Shown here: positions 1 to 7,613 of the stretch, one piece after another | Layout: every line of letters starts with the position of its first letter | How positions within the stretch are numbered: position 1 is the stretch's first letter | Origin: Prochlorococcus sp. AG-347-L17 | GTDB lineage: Bacteria; Cyanobacteriota; Cyanobacteriia; PCC-6307; Cyanobiaceae | Length of the DNA: 51,303 bases | NCBI GenBank assembly: GCA_003278925.1 | Contig: QCCN01000012.1 | Coordinates: 1 to 51,303, forward strand | Reading direction: 5' to 3' | Notes under the pieces: model-generated | What the model saw: the letters and a program-made list of their open reading frames with translations, nothing else | Told to the model about the DNA's origin: nothing | Database searches by the model: none | Position numbers and translations under genes: made by a program

Positions 1-56
1 TTTTAAAATTGAAGTTCTTGGAAAATTTCATAACTAAACGCGTAAAAACATTAAAT

Positions 57-85
57 AAGGCGGCACCCAGATTCGAACATGGGAT
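57..85 (-). repeat. Partial tRNA-Cys 3' end (attachment-site-like direct repeat)
   Basis: This copies the discriminator base, acceptor 3' strand and T-arm of the tRNA-Cys at 2327-2397. Bases 57-78 match 2326-2347 exactly. Bases 79-80 differ, and 81-85 match 2350-2354. The copy stops in the 5' side of the T-stem, so it cannot be a functional tRNA. It has the same orientation as the intact gene, as expected of an att duplication. Confidence 0.75.
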
Positions 86-99
86 ATTCTTTTGTTAAG

Positions 100-117
100 G
101 AAGCTATTGCTAGCTTC
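100..117. repeat. Perfect 7-bp inverted repeat beside the partial tRNA
   Basis: GAAGCTA (100-106) and TAGCTTC (111-117) are exact complements around a 4-base TTGC loop. No T tract follows, so it does not look like an intrinsic terminator for either strand. It lies between the partial tRNA and the TTGCTGTC repeats, which suggests it belongs to the boundary structure of the element. Confidence 0.45.
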
Positions 118-137
118 TGGTAAGTTCTATCTCCAAC

Positions 138-156
138 TTGCTGTCTAGTTGCTGTC
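138..156 (+). repeat. Paired TTGCTGTC repeats, left end (11-base period)
   Basis: TTGCTGTC occurs at 138-145 and 149-156, giving an 11-base period, close to one helical turn. The surrounding 23 bases (135-157) match 2217-2239 at 22 positions. An inverted single copy, GACAGCAA, sits at 216-223. Arm-type integrase sites or iterons look like this; no binding protein is encoded here. Confidence 0.6.
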
Positions 157-215
157 CATAAATTTCATAATTAATAACTTAGTTTGAGAATTCTTTCATA
201 AAAAATTTCTCTCTG

Positions 216-223
216 GACAGCAA
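216..223 (-). repeat. Inverted single copy of the TTGCTGTC repeat
   Basis: GACAGCAA here is the reverse complement of TTGCTGTC. The match extends outward to 11 bases (215-225), complementary to ACTTGCTGTCC. It lies 60 bases inside the left repeat pair. Confidence 0.5.
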
Positions 224-371
224 GTGACTAGGTAGGAAATATATAACCAACAATGAGTGTAAATTTAGCCCTGATTAACTTTTAAAAGTTCAAAAGGTTT
301 TAAGTCTCAAATTGAGATAAGTAAAAAGAGAAACAGATAAAACTATTTCTATTTATCTGGAAAAATAGTAA

Positions 372-377
372 TATAAT
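372..377 (+). promoter_or_regulatory. Possible -10 element of the polysaccharide-export gene
   Basis: A perfect TATAAT lies 19 bases before the TTG start at 397. No convincing -35 is visible, and the sequence around it is AT-rich, so the match could be chance. If used, it would give a leader of roughly 12 bases. Confidence 0.3.
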
Positions 378-396
378 TTAGTCTCAGATTAAATTT

Positions 397-2130
397 TTGA
401 AAAAGTTTATTTTGCAAAAAGTAATTGAGGATAAATTCATAAGATTGTTTTCCTTTCAAAAGTATTCTAAAACCTTTTTAATTAGTTGTTTTTTAATTTC
501 TTTTTTTAATTTTGATTTATCTAAGGCAGATTCTAATATTTCAACTGCTAATCAAAAGGCTGAGATTGCAATAGATAATTTAGATCCAAAAAGAGTATTA
601 GAAGAAGACAATCTTAATTCAAAAAATATTGAATCAATTGCTGAAAATGAGAACAATAGAAGTCAGATAGGAATTGATTATTTAGATCCTAAAAATGAAT
701 TAGAAGATTATATTGTTGATACTGGAGATTCTCTTTTAATTGAATTTAAAAATAAACCAAGAGGGACAGGATTAATTGAAGGGAACTATGATCCACAAAA
801 ATTATCTTATTTAAACCCTAGAAATGATTTGAGAAATTATAAATTAGATGAAGGCGATACTTTATCAATTAATTTTTTAAAAACTCCAGAACTAAATCTT
901 ACCAAAAGCATTGATCAGGAAGGAGAAATATATCTTTCTAGATTGAAATCAACATATGTTAGAGGACTTAACATATATCAATTAAAAGAATTATTAGAAA
1001 AAAAATATAAAGAATTTCTTATTGATCCTGAAATTGAAATCCGAATTTCAAGATTCAGATTTATAGGTTCTGGAATATATTCAATTAATAATGAAGGAGA
1101 GCTTATGCTCCCACTCCTAAAAGAAACTTACGTTAGGGGGTTAACAACAAGTGAGATATCAAATTTATTAACTAAAAAATATTTAAATTCGGAATATATT
1201 TCTTCAGAAGTAGAAATTAGAATAGTTAGATTTAAACCTCAAAGAATCTTAATAACAGGCGAAATAAGAAATCCAGGAATCTATAAATTACCAGGTTATA
1301 ATTCTGGACAATTTTTTGCTGTTGAAAATATAAATAATGGTAAATCTCAAAAAGAAACAATGGAAAATGATTCTAAAGATTCTTTTTCAAAAGAAATGGA
1401 TGGCAATAATATAATCAAAGAGGAATTGAATAGAAGTGAATCAAATGCATCTTTTAATCAAAATACTCAGAACAATATTACAAGACAAAACTTTCAAATA
1501 AAAAGAACATCTGAAAATTTCACTACTATATCCAATGTAATTAGAAAAGCTGGAGGAATAACTTCTAAAACTGATTTGTCTCGCATCGAAATAATAAGAG
1601 ATATTCCTATTGGGAAAGGAGGTGGAAAGCAAAGAGCAATAATCGATTTTACTTCTTTTTTAAATGAAAGTGATCCTACTAACGATATTAGATTATTTGA
1701 TGGAGATAGAGTATTTTTACCAAAGCTCGCATCAGCCGCATCAGATAACATCCCAAAATCAATTTTAAGCGGTCTTTCTCCAAGATTCATCACAGTAGAT
1801 ATTTTTGGTAGAGTCGAAAATCCTGGAACTGTAAAATTACCTTTAGAAGCTGCATTATCAGATGCAATTGATTTGACTGGACCGATAAGACCTTTATCAG
1901 GAAAAATTGTTTTGATAAGGTATAACAAAGATGGAACGATTTTAAGGAAAAATATTTCTTATTCTTCTAGAGCAAAAAGAGGTTCGAGAAGGAATCCTTT
2001 TGTAAAAGAAGGAGATTTAATATCTGTTAAAAACAGTATTTTAGGAAAAACTACAGGCATCATTGGAGAATTTACAGCTCCATTCTTTGGTATTTATTCA
2101 ACTAAAGAAGTAATAGAAGGGTTTGACTAG
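397..2130 (+). CDS. Polysaccharide export protein (Wza/OPX-like, SLBB domains)
   Basis: Predicted 577-residue outer-membrane or periplasmic polysaccharide export protein. The start is TTG; no in-frame ATG lies nearby. Residues 26-39 are hydrophobic and followed by an SKA-DS signal-cleavage-like site. Two tandem Poly_export-like units follow (about 150-225 and 235-288), each with an EG-E-L-TYVRGL pattern. Two SLBB-type units come next: ILITGEIRNPGIYKLPG near 289 and VDIFGRVENPGTVKLP near 467. An N-terminal motif related to YLDPKNEL is repeated three times. Family members form the outer-membrane channel for capsule or exopolysaccharide secretion. It is the sole cargo between the two tRNA-Cys copies, with no glycosyltransferase or Wzc partner in the window, so its substrate is unknown. 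Confidence 0.85.
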   Translation: MKKFILQKVIEDKFIRLFSFQKYSKTFLISCFLISFFNFDLSKADSNISTANQKAEIAIDNLDPKRVLEEDNLNSKNIESIAENENNRSQIGIDYLDPKNELEDYIVDTGDSLLIEFKNKPRGTGLIEGNYDPQKLSYLNPRNDLRNYKLDEGDTLSINFLKTPELNLTKSIDQEGEIYLSRLKSTYVRGLNIYQLKELLEKKYKEFLIDPEIEIRISRFRFIGSGIYSINNEGELMLPLLKETYVRGLTTSEISNLLTKKYLNSEYISSEVEIRIVRFKPQRILITGEIRNPGIYKLPGYNSGQFFAVENINNGKSQKETMENDSKDSFSKEMDGNNIIKEELNRSESNASFNQNTQNNITRQNFQIKRTSENFTTISNVIRKAGGITSKTDLSRIEIIRDIPIGKGGGKQRAIIDFTSFLNESDPTNDIRLFDGDRVFLPKLASAASDNIPKSILSGLSPRFITVDIFGRVENPGTVKLPLEAALSDAIDLTGPIRPLSGKIVLIRYNKDGTILRKNISYSSRAKRGSRRNPFVKEGDLISVKNSILGKTTGIIGEFTAPFFGIYSTKEVIEGFD

Positions 2131-2219
2131 TTATAAAAATTATCTTTTAAATCTGATTAAAGTGATTTGTTAGAAAGAATATAGAATAATAGTATTAGGC
2201 TATTTAAGATTTAATAAAC

Positions 2220-2238
2220 TTGCTGTCTACTTGCTGTC
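2220..2238 (+). repeat. Paired TTGCTGTC repeats, right end (11-base period)
   Basis: TTGCTGTC occurs at 2220-2227 and 2231-2238, with the same 11-base spacing and orientation as the pair at 138-156. It lies about 88 bases inside the tRNA-Cys att copy, and the left pair lies about 50 bases inside the other. This near-symmetry supports a role in recombination or element maintenance. Confidence 0.6.
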
Positions 2239-2326
2239 CACATAATTTACTTAAAGATGTATAATCGCTTTTCAAGACTTACCGTGCTGGAAAGGATTTC
2301 AGTGAAATTGGTTTCAAAATTAAAAA

Positions 2327-2397
2327 AGGCGGCACCCAGATTCGAACTGGGGATAAAGGATTTGCAATCCTCTGCCTTACCACTTGGCCATGCCGCC
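2327..2397 (-). tRNA. tRNA-Cys (GCA)
   Basis: A 71-base cloverleaf on the minus strand. The acceptor GGCGGCA pairs with TGCCGCC, the discriminator is U73 as expected for Cys, and the anticodon loop TTGCAAA reads GCA. The T-loop is TTCGAAT. CCA is not encoded. Its 3' end is the direct repeat shared with 57-85. Its 5' end is 9 bases from the start of the divergent LpxB-like gene, so the tRNA promoter must lie inside that coding region. Confidence 0.95.
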
Positions 2398-2406
2398 GAA
2401 AAAGAT

Positions 2407-3669
2407 TTGATTAAGTCTTTTTATGATCTTAACAGTAAGAAGTCTCATTCTCTATTATTCATATGTAATGGTCATGGAGAAGATGTAATCGCATCTGAAA
2501 TAATAAAAAGATTACTAAAAAAAATAAAAAATAAAAAAATTGAAGTTTTGCCGTTAGTAGGAAATGGAGATATATTTAATTCCATTAAATCAAAGAATTT
2601 TTGTAAGATAGGGTATTTAAAAGAGTTACCTAGTGGAGGTTTTAGCAATCAAAGTCTGAAGGGATTTATACTTGATTTGTTTGCAGGATTTTTAATCGAT
2701 AATTTAAGAAATTTTCTACTTGTAAAAAAGAAGTCAAAATATAACTGCAAAATTGTCGCAGTAGGCGATTTCTTGCCATTAATTTACGCTTGGAGTTCAG
2801 AATGCGAATTTAGTTTCATTGGAACTCCCAAAAGTGATCATACTTGGAGCAGTGGGCCAGGTTGGGATTTAAGTGATTTTTATCACAAGTTGAAAGGTTC
2901 TGAATGGGATCCATGGGAAATGTTTTTAATGAAATCTCCAAGATGTAAAAATTTAATTATGAGAGATAAAATTACAGCTAATAATTTGAATAGAAAAAAT
3001 ATTGATGCAAAATATTTGGGTAATCCAATGATGGATTTTGTTAATGAAACAAACGAGAAGATATCTAATATAGTTTCTTTAAAAAGGATTATTTTATTAG
3101 TTGGAAGCAGATACCCTGAAGCTCTTAAAAATCTTGATAATTTTCTTCATTGTCTGCAAGATTTAGATTTATCAAGGGATTTGTTAATACTCTTGCCTTT
3201 GAGCATTAATGCGAATGTGATTCAAATTCAAAGTTATTTAAAAAAATATGGTTTTATAAAACAGAGTAAAGTTAATTTTTTAATTGATGAAGATTCAGTA
3301 TGGAAAAAGAAAGATCAATATCTAGTGATTGGAAAAGGTAAATTCGTTTCGTGGGCCAATATGGCAGAAGTTGGCTTGTCTAATGCAGGCACTGCTACAG
3401 AGCAAATTGCTGGCCTTGGAATTCCATCACTTTCTCTACCGGGACCTGGACCACAATTTACAAAATCATTTGCAAAAAGGCAATCAAGATTATTGGGAGG
3501 TAGTGTTTTAGTTTGCAAGAACAAAAAAATTCTTTTAAAACGTTTAAGTTTACTTTTGAAAGGAAAAATTGATAGGTCAAAACAAGCAAAAATTGGAAAA
3601 AAAAGAATGGGGAAATCTGGAGCAAGTAAGAAAATCGTAGATGCCCTAAACCTTCATTTGTTATCTTAG
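2407..3669 (+). CDS. Lipid-A-disaccharide-synthase-related protein (cyanobacterial LpxB-like family)
   Basis: About 420 residues. The open frame runs back to 2257, but residues before 2398 are only antisense tRNA-Cys translated, so I place the start at TTG 2407. That begins 17 codons before the conserved FICNGHGED motif. The C-terminal half has a glycosyltransferase-B-like nucleotide-sugar region with SNAGTATEQIAGLGIPSL. The middle carries a GTPKSDHTWSSGPGW segment typical of the cyanobacterial LpxB-related family (TIGR03492 type). The family's reaction is not established. It should not be called LpxB, because no other lipid A genes are present here. Confidence 0.8.
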   Translation: MIKSFYDLNSKKSHSLLFICNGHGEDVIASEIIKRLLKKIKNKKIEVLPLVGNGDIFNSIKSKNFCKIGYLKELPSGGFSNQSLKGFILDLFAGFLIDNLRNFLLVKKKSKYNCKIVAVGDFLPLIYAWSSECEFSFIGTPKSDHTWSSGPGWDLSDFYHKLKGSEWDPWEMFLMKSPRCKNLIMRDKITANNLNRKNIDAKYLGNPMMDFVNETNEKISNIVSLKRIILLVGSRYPEALKNLDNFLHCLQDLDLSRDLLILLPLSINANVIQIQSYLKKYGFIKQSKVNFLIDEDSVWKKKDQYLVIGKGKFVSWANMAEVGLSNAGTATEQIAGLGIPSLSLPGPGPQFTKSFAKRQSRLLGGSVLVCKNKKILLKRLSLLLKGKIDRSKQAKIGKKRMGKSGASKKIVDALNLHLLS

Positions 3670-3697
3670 TAAATGGCGCTAGCTTATTAATCCTTTT

Positions 3698-3964
3698 ATG
3701 TATCCAATAAATGATCGGCAATATCTAAAAATTTGTGCAGAGATTGCAAAACTCATGAGTATAAGCTTATCTTCTGCTAAGAAGAAAGTAGAAATTCAAA
3801 TTGCAAAAGAAGGCTCAAAAACTATTCAAGAAAAAATACAAGTTGCGCAAAATGTCTTAAAAATTTGTGAAAGAAATGATGGAGATAAATTAGGTTCTTC
3901 AAGAATACTTGATAAGCTTATGGAAAGTCTTGATGGTGAAGATAATTTTTTAACTGAAGATTGA
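3698..3964 (+). CDS. Conserved small hypothetical protein
   Basis: 88 residues, soluble, predicted mostly helical, with a lysine-rich middle (SSAKKKVEIQIAKEG) and an acidic C-terminus ending in FLTED. No recognised motif or membrane segment. It follows the LpxB-like gene by 28 bases on the same strand and ends 3 bases before the convergent RNase D gene. The ATG start is the first in frame. Coding is supported by the clean open frame and tight packing; function unknown. Confidence 0.6.
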   Translation: MYPINDRQYLKICAEIAKLMSISLSSAKKKVEIQIAKEGSKTIQEKIQVAQNVLKICERNDGDKLGSSRILDKLMESLDGEDNFLTED

Positions 3965-3967
3965 TTC

Positions 3968-4603
3968 TTAATGATCAAATATATTTGAGAATTTAAGTAT
4001 GTCTAAATCAGCATGCACAGAAACTGTTTTGAAACATTTTTGAGCTAATTCATATCTATTCTCTCTTTCTAGGATAACTTTTAATTTATGCATAGCTTCA
4101 ATTAAATATCTAACATCATTTGCTGCATAATCTAATTGATCTTTTGTTAAATCTTCGTTGCTACCCCAATCACTACTTTGCGAGCTTTTGTCTAGTTCTA
4201 TACCCAACAATTCATTAATTAAATCTTTTAAACCGTGTTTATTTGTATAAGTTCTTGCCAACTTACTAGCAATTTTTGTACAAAAAATATTTTTTGTATT
4301 AATTTCAAGATTGCATTTAAGAGCTGCTATATCAAATCTTGCATAGTGAAATATTTTAGTAATTTTTTCATCTTCAAGAAGTGCTTTTAAAAGAGGTGAA
4401 GAAGATGTATTAAGTTCTATTTTTATACAGGATGTTCGTTTAAATTCATTGCATATTTGTACTAAACAGAGTCTATCCCTTCCATGAATTAAACCCATTG
4501 CTTCAGTATCAATTGCTAAATAGGATGATTTTTTATAAAGGTTGTATAAATCTACTGTTAAATCGCTATAAAGAAGATCAATATTTTTATTTTCAATAGT
4601 CAT
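3968..4603 (-). CDS. rnd: Ribonuclease D-like 3'-5' exonuclease
   Basis: 211 residues, consisting of the DEDDy exonuclease domain alone. Exo I is LAIDTEAMG (D32, E34), Exo II is HYARFDIAAL, and Exo III is YAANDVRYL with the Tyr and Asp of the y subclass. These residues bind the two metals that hydrolyse RNA 3' ends. The HRDC domain of E. coli RNase D is missing, as in other short cyanobacterial versions. The likely role is tRNA 3' trimming. It is transcribed alone and converges on the small hypothetical gene. Confidence 0.88.
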   Translation of the reverse strand: MTIENKNIDLLYSDLTVDLYNLYKKSSYLAIDTEAMGLIHGRDRLCLVQICNEFKRTSCIKIELNTSSSPLLKALLEDEKITKIFHYARFDIAALKCNLEINTKNIFCTKIASKLARTYTNKHGLKDLINELLGIELDKSSQSSDWGSNEDLTKDQLDYAANDVRYLIEAMHKLKVILERENRYELAQKCFKTVSVHADLDILKFSNIFDH

Positions 4604-4767
4604 TTTTAATAAGTATTTAAGGAAATTTAAGATTTAGAATATTACATAAGATTTTATTAAATTAAGAATTTTTATCTAATAGGAATATTTTACAGAATAA
4701 TTCTAAAAATTTATAATATGATGAAACTTAATTTTTTGTTCTCGAATTACTAGAAAAAATTTATTTA

Positions 4768-5325
4768 ATGTCATATTCTTTAAATTCAACATTATTGCTG
4801 ACAATTCTCTTGGCCATAGGCTTATTTTTTTTTCTTAGGGCTTCCAGTAAAGATAGAACAACCATTGTTGAGATTTCATCTTCGCAGAAGCCAATTAAGG
4901 TTTTAAATGGTTTATGTGAATGGCTTAATTTGAGGGGATGGAAGCAAACAGGAGGAGATTTTGAACAAAGAATTTTAATATTTAAGGGTCAAGTTGTTTC
5001 TAGTAAATTTTTAGCAATTTTTTTAGGTTTTCTTGGCGGTTTTGGTTCATGTGCTTTGGGATTAGTAATTATTCAAATATATCCTGAATTAGGATGGTGG
5101 CCTATTCTTTTGGGATTAATTGGTGGTCCTTTGTCTGGAATTGTTTATTTTAAAAAATCAGCTAGAGAGGAACAATTTGAATTAAGGTTGATCAACGAAA
5201 ATGAAAATGATTCAACTTTCATGAGACTAAGAGCGCATAGGGATGAATTAATCTCTTTAGAAAATGAACTTGGAGAAAAACTTCAATTGAAAAGTGACGG
5301 TTCTTTATTTAAAACACCTATTTAA
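4768..5325 (+). CDS. Cofactor assembly of complex C subunit B (CCB2/CCB4-like)
   Basis: 185 residues. One N-terminal membrane segment (about 7-25) and a hairpin of two more (about 85-135) surround an RGWKQTGGD and RILIFKGQV region. This layout resembles the CCB2/CCB4 family, which helps attach haem ci covalently to cytochrome b6 on the thylakoid membrane. Identification is by overall pattern, so it is moderate. It converges on hemF (27-base gap), which is a suggestive neighbour for a haem-related protein. Confidence 0.65.
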   Translation: MSYSLNSTLLLTILLAIGLFFFLRASSKDRTTIVEISSSQKPIKVLNGLCEWLNLRGWKQTGGDFEQRILIFKGQVVSSKFLAIFLGFLGGFGSCALGLVIIQIYPELGWWPILLGLIGGPLSGIVYFKKSAREEQFELRLINENENDSTFMRLRAHRDELISLENELGEKLQLKSDGSLFKTPI

Positions 5326-5352
5326 AATACCTAAAAATTTTATTCGATAATT

Positions 5353-6381
5353 TTAATCAAAAATATTATTATCTATACAGAATTTCTCTAACTCTTTATC
5401 ATTTAACCAATCTTGGGGTTTTGTAAAAATTGATGTGAGAAATTCCTCTCGAGAACCCTTTTTAGCTTTATATCCATATTCCCATCTAGCTAAAGGGGGT
5501 AAGGACATTAATATAGATTCAGTTCTGCCATTTGTTTGTAGTCCAAAAATCGTCCCTCTATCCCAAACTAAATTGAATTCGACATATCTACCTCTTCGAT
5601 ATAGCTGAAATTCTCTTTCCTTCGATGAATATGTTTGAGAAGCTCTTTTTTCAATGATGGGCAAATATGAAGGTAGGAATGCCTGTCCACAGTTTTCAGC
5701 TAAAGAAAATAAATTATCCCAATTTAAATTAGATCTGCCAATATTTTTTGAAGCTTTTGATGCTTCTCCATTTTGATTACTTCCTCTGTAAATGTTTCCT
5801 GAACCATCTTGATAATCATAAAAAATACCTCCTATGCCTCTAGATTCATTTCTATGCTTCAAGAAGAAATATTCATCACACCATGGTTTGAAAACTTTAT
5901 GCAAATCTTGATCAACTTTCTCACAAGCTTTTTTATGCTCATTATGAAAATTTCTTACATCAGAAAGATAAGGATAAAAAGGAGTTAAATCTGCACCTCC
6001 CCCAAACCACCAAACAGGACCAGCTTCGAAATATCGATAATTTAGATGAACTGTCGGAATATAGGGATTCTTAGGATGCAAAACCATGGAAGTTCCAGTG
6101 GCAAACCATTCATGACCTTTTGCTTCGGGCCTTTGAGAGATTATAGATTGAGGTAATTCTTTTCCCTGTACTTCCGAGAAATTTACGCCTGCTTGCTCAA
6201 AAATAGAACCATTTTTTAATACTCTTGATCTTCCACCGCCTCCTTCGTCTCTTAGCCAGGATTCTTCTGTAAATTTTCCTTTGCCATCTACATTTTCAAG
6301 TCCCGAACAAATTTTGTCTTGTACAGTTAATAAGAGATTTTTAGTTTTTTCTCTCGAGTTTTTAGGAGGTTCTTTCAACAT
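5353..6381 (-). CDS. hemF: Oxygen-dependent coproporphyrinogen III oxidase
   Basis: 342 residues, full length. It catalyses the aerobic oxidative decarboxylation of coproporphyrinogen III to protoporphyrinogen IX for haem and chlorophyll. The diagnostic segments are [27 protein letters not shown] and [20 protein letters not shown]. Cytosolic; no signal peptide. The ATG at 6381 lies in a 158-base divergent region shared with mrp. The oxygen-independent enzyme HemN is not in the window. Confidence 0.97.
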   Translation of the reverse strand: MLKEPPKNSREKTKNLLLTVQDKICSGLENVDGKGKFTEESWLRDEGGGGRSRVLKNGSIFEQAGVNFSEVQGKELPQSIISQRPEAKGHEWFATGTSMVLHPKNPYIPTVHLNYRYFEAGPVWWFGGGADLTPFYPYLSDVRNFHNEHKKACEKVDQDLHKVFKPWCDEYFFLKHRNESRGIGGIFYDYQDGSGNIYRGSNQNGEASKASKNIGRSNLNWDNLFSLAENCGQAFLPSYLPIIEKRASQTYSSKEREFQLYRRGRYVEFNLVWDRGTIFGLQTNGRTESILMSLPPLARWEYGYKAKKGSREEFLTSIFTKPQDWLNDKELEKFCIDNNIFD

Positions 6382-6539
6382 GTATTTAGTAAATCTTGAA
6401 GAAAAAATTTTTTTGGTTAATTATAAGTTTCTCTTTATAATTTCTCTTAAGGGGTCCTTATTGCCTATTATTTGATAGTTCGACATAGTTCTTAATCTTT
6501 TAAACAGTCGACTATCTTGTCAAAATATTTAAAAATTTA

Positions 6540-7610
6540 ATGACCACAATTGAAGATGCGAATTTTGCTTTACAAAAAGTTCTAGATGCTGGATCACAGA
6601 AAAATGTAATTGAATTAGCTTGGATTAAAAATGTAAGAGTAACTATACCGAGAGTAATCGTAACATTATCATTACCTTCGTTTGCAAATTCTCAGAGAGA
6701 CAGAATTGTACAAGAGGTTAGAAGCGTACTATTGGGTTTTGAAGATATTGATGATGTTCAAATAGAGATAGATAATAATCCTTCCAAAACAGAATCTCAA
6801 AATCAAAGTAATGCGCCTGAGTTGCAGAAGATTGATGGAATTCACCATATCATAGCTGTTAGTAGTGGTAAAGGTGGAGTTGGGAAAAGTACCATTGCAG
6901 TAAATCTTGCTTGTTCTCTAGCTAAATTAGGCTTAAAAACTGGTTTGCTGGATGCGGATATATATGGACCTAATACTCCCTCAATGATGGGAGTTGCCGA
7001 ACAGAATCCAAAGGTCACAGAAGGAAGTGGCAGTGATCAAAGGTTAATACCAATAAATAAATATGGAATTTTATTGGTATCAATGGGTTTCCTCATAGAA
7101 GAAGGTCAGCCAGTTATATGGAGAGGACCAATGCTTAATAGTATTATCAGACAATTTTTGTACCAAGTTGAATGGAATAATCTTGATTTTTTGGTTATTG
7201 ATTTGCCTCCAGGGACAGGAGACGCTCAAATATCTCTTTCTCAATCTGTTCCTATTTCTGGAGCTATAGTCGTCACTACTCCTCAACAAGTATCTTTGCA
7301 GGATGCAAGGAGGGGATTAGCTATGTTTAAACAACTCGGAGTACCTTTACTGGGAATTGTAGAAAATATGTCAGTATTTATTCCGCCAGATATGCCAGGC
7401 AAAAGATATGAAATTTTTGGTAAAGGTGGTGGGCAAACATTAGCTAACGAATATGACTTACCATTATTAGCTCAAATTCCTATTGAAATCCCTCTAGTTG
7501 ATGAAAGTAATAAAGGTGTACCAATCTCAATAAGCCAGCCCAATAAAGAAAGTTCTGTTTTATTTGGTAATTTAGCTCAATTAATTAAGAATCGATTTGT
7601 TAATACTTAA
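6540..7610 (+). CDS. mrp: Mrp/ApbC-family P-loop ATPase
   Basis: 356 residues. An N-terminal MIP18/DUF59 domain (about 5-80) is followed by a deviant Walker A, SSGKGGVGKST, near residue 108, and DLPPGTGDAQ. The family carries iron-sulfur clusters in many bacteria. The CxxC motif that bridges the cluster in Nbp35/ApbC is absent here: the position after ENMS reads VFIPPDMPG. A cluster-carrier role is therefore uncertain. The gene is followed directly by rodA. Confidence 0.92.
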   Translation: MTTIEDANFALQKVLDAGSQKNVIELAWIKNVRVTIPRVIVTLSLPSFANSQRDRIVQEVRSVLLGFEDIDDVQIEIDNNPSKTESQNQSNAPELQKIDGIHHIIAVSSGKGGVGKSTIAVNLACSLAKLGLKTGLLDADIYGPNTPSMMGVAEQNPKVTEGSGSDQRLIPINKYGILLVSMGFLIEEGQPVIWRGPMLNSIIRQFLYQVEWNNLDFLVIDLPPGTGDAQISLSQSVPISGAIVVTTPQQVSLQDARRGLAMFKQLGVPLLGIVENMSVFIPPDMPGKRYEIFGKGGGQTLANEYDLPLLAQIPIEIPLVDESNKGVPISISQPNKESSVLFGNLAQLIKNRFVNT

Positions 7611-7613
7611 TTG

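Larger units (their letters stand above)
57..2354. mobile_element. Candidate small tRNA-Cys-integrated element (remnant or non-autonomous)
   Basis: The segment is bounded on the right by the 3' half of an intact tRNA-Cys and on the left by a 29-base copy of the same tRNA 3' end (27 of 29 identical, 22 contiguous). Such a full-plus-partial tRNA pair is the usual footprint of tyrosine-recombinase integration into a tRNA 3' end. Inside, close to each boundary, are paired TTGCTGTC repeats. The only cargo is one polysaccharide-export gene; no recombinase, primase or phage gene is present. It may be a decayed island edge or an element mobilised in trans. Prochlorococcus is known to carry tRNA-targeting integrative elements called tycheposons; assigning this segment to them is inference. 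Confidence 0.55.
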
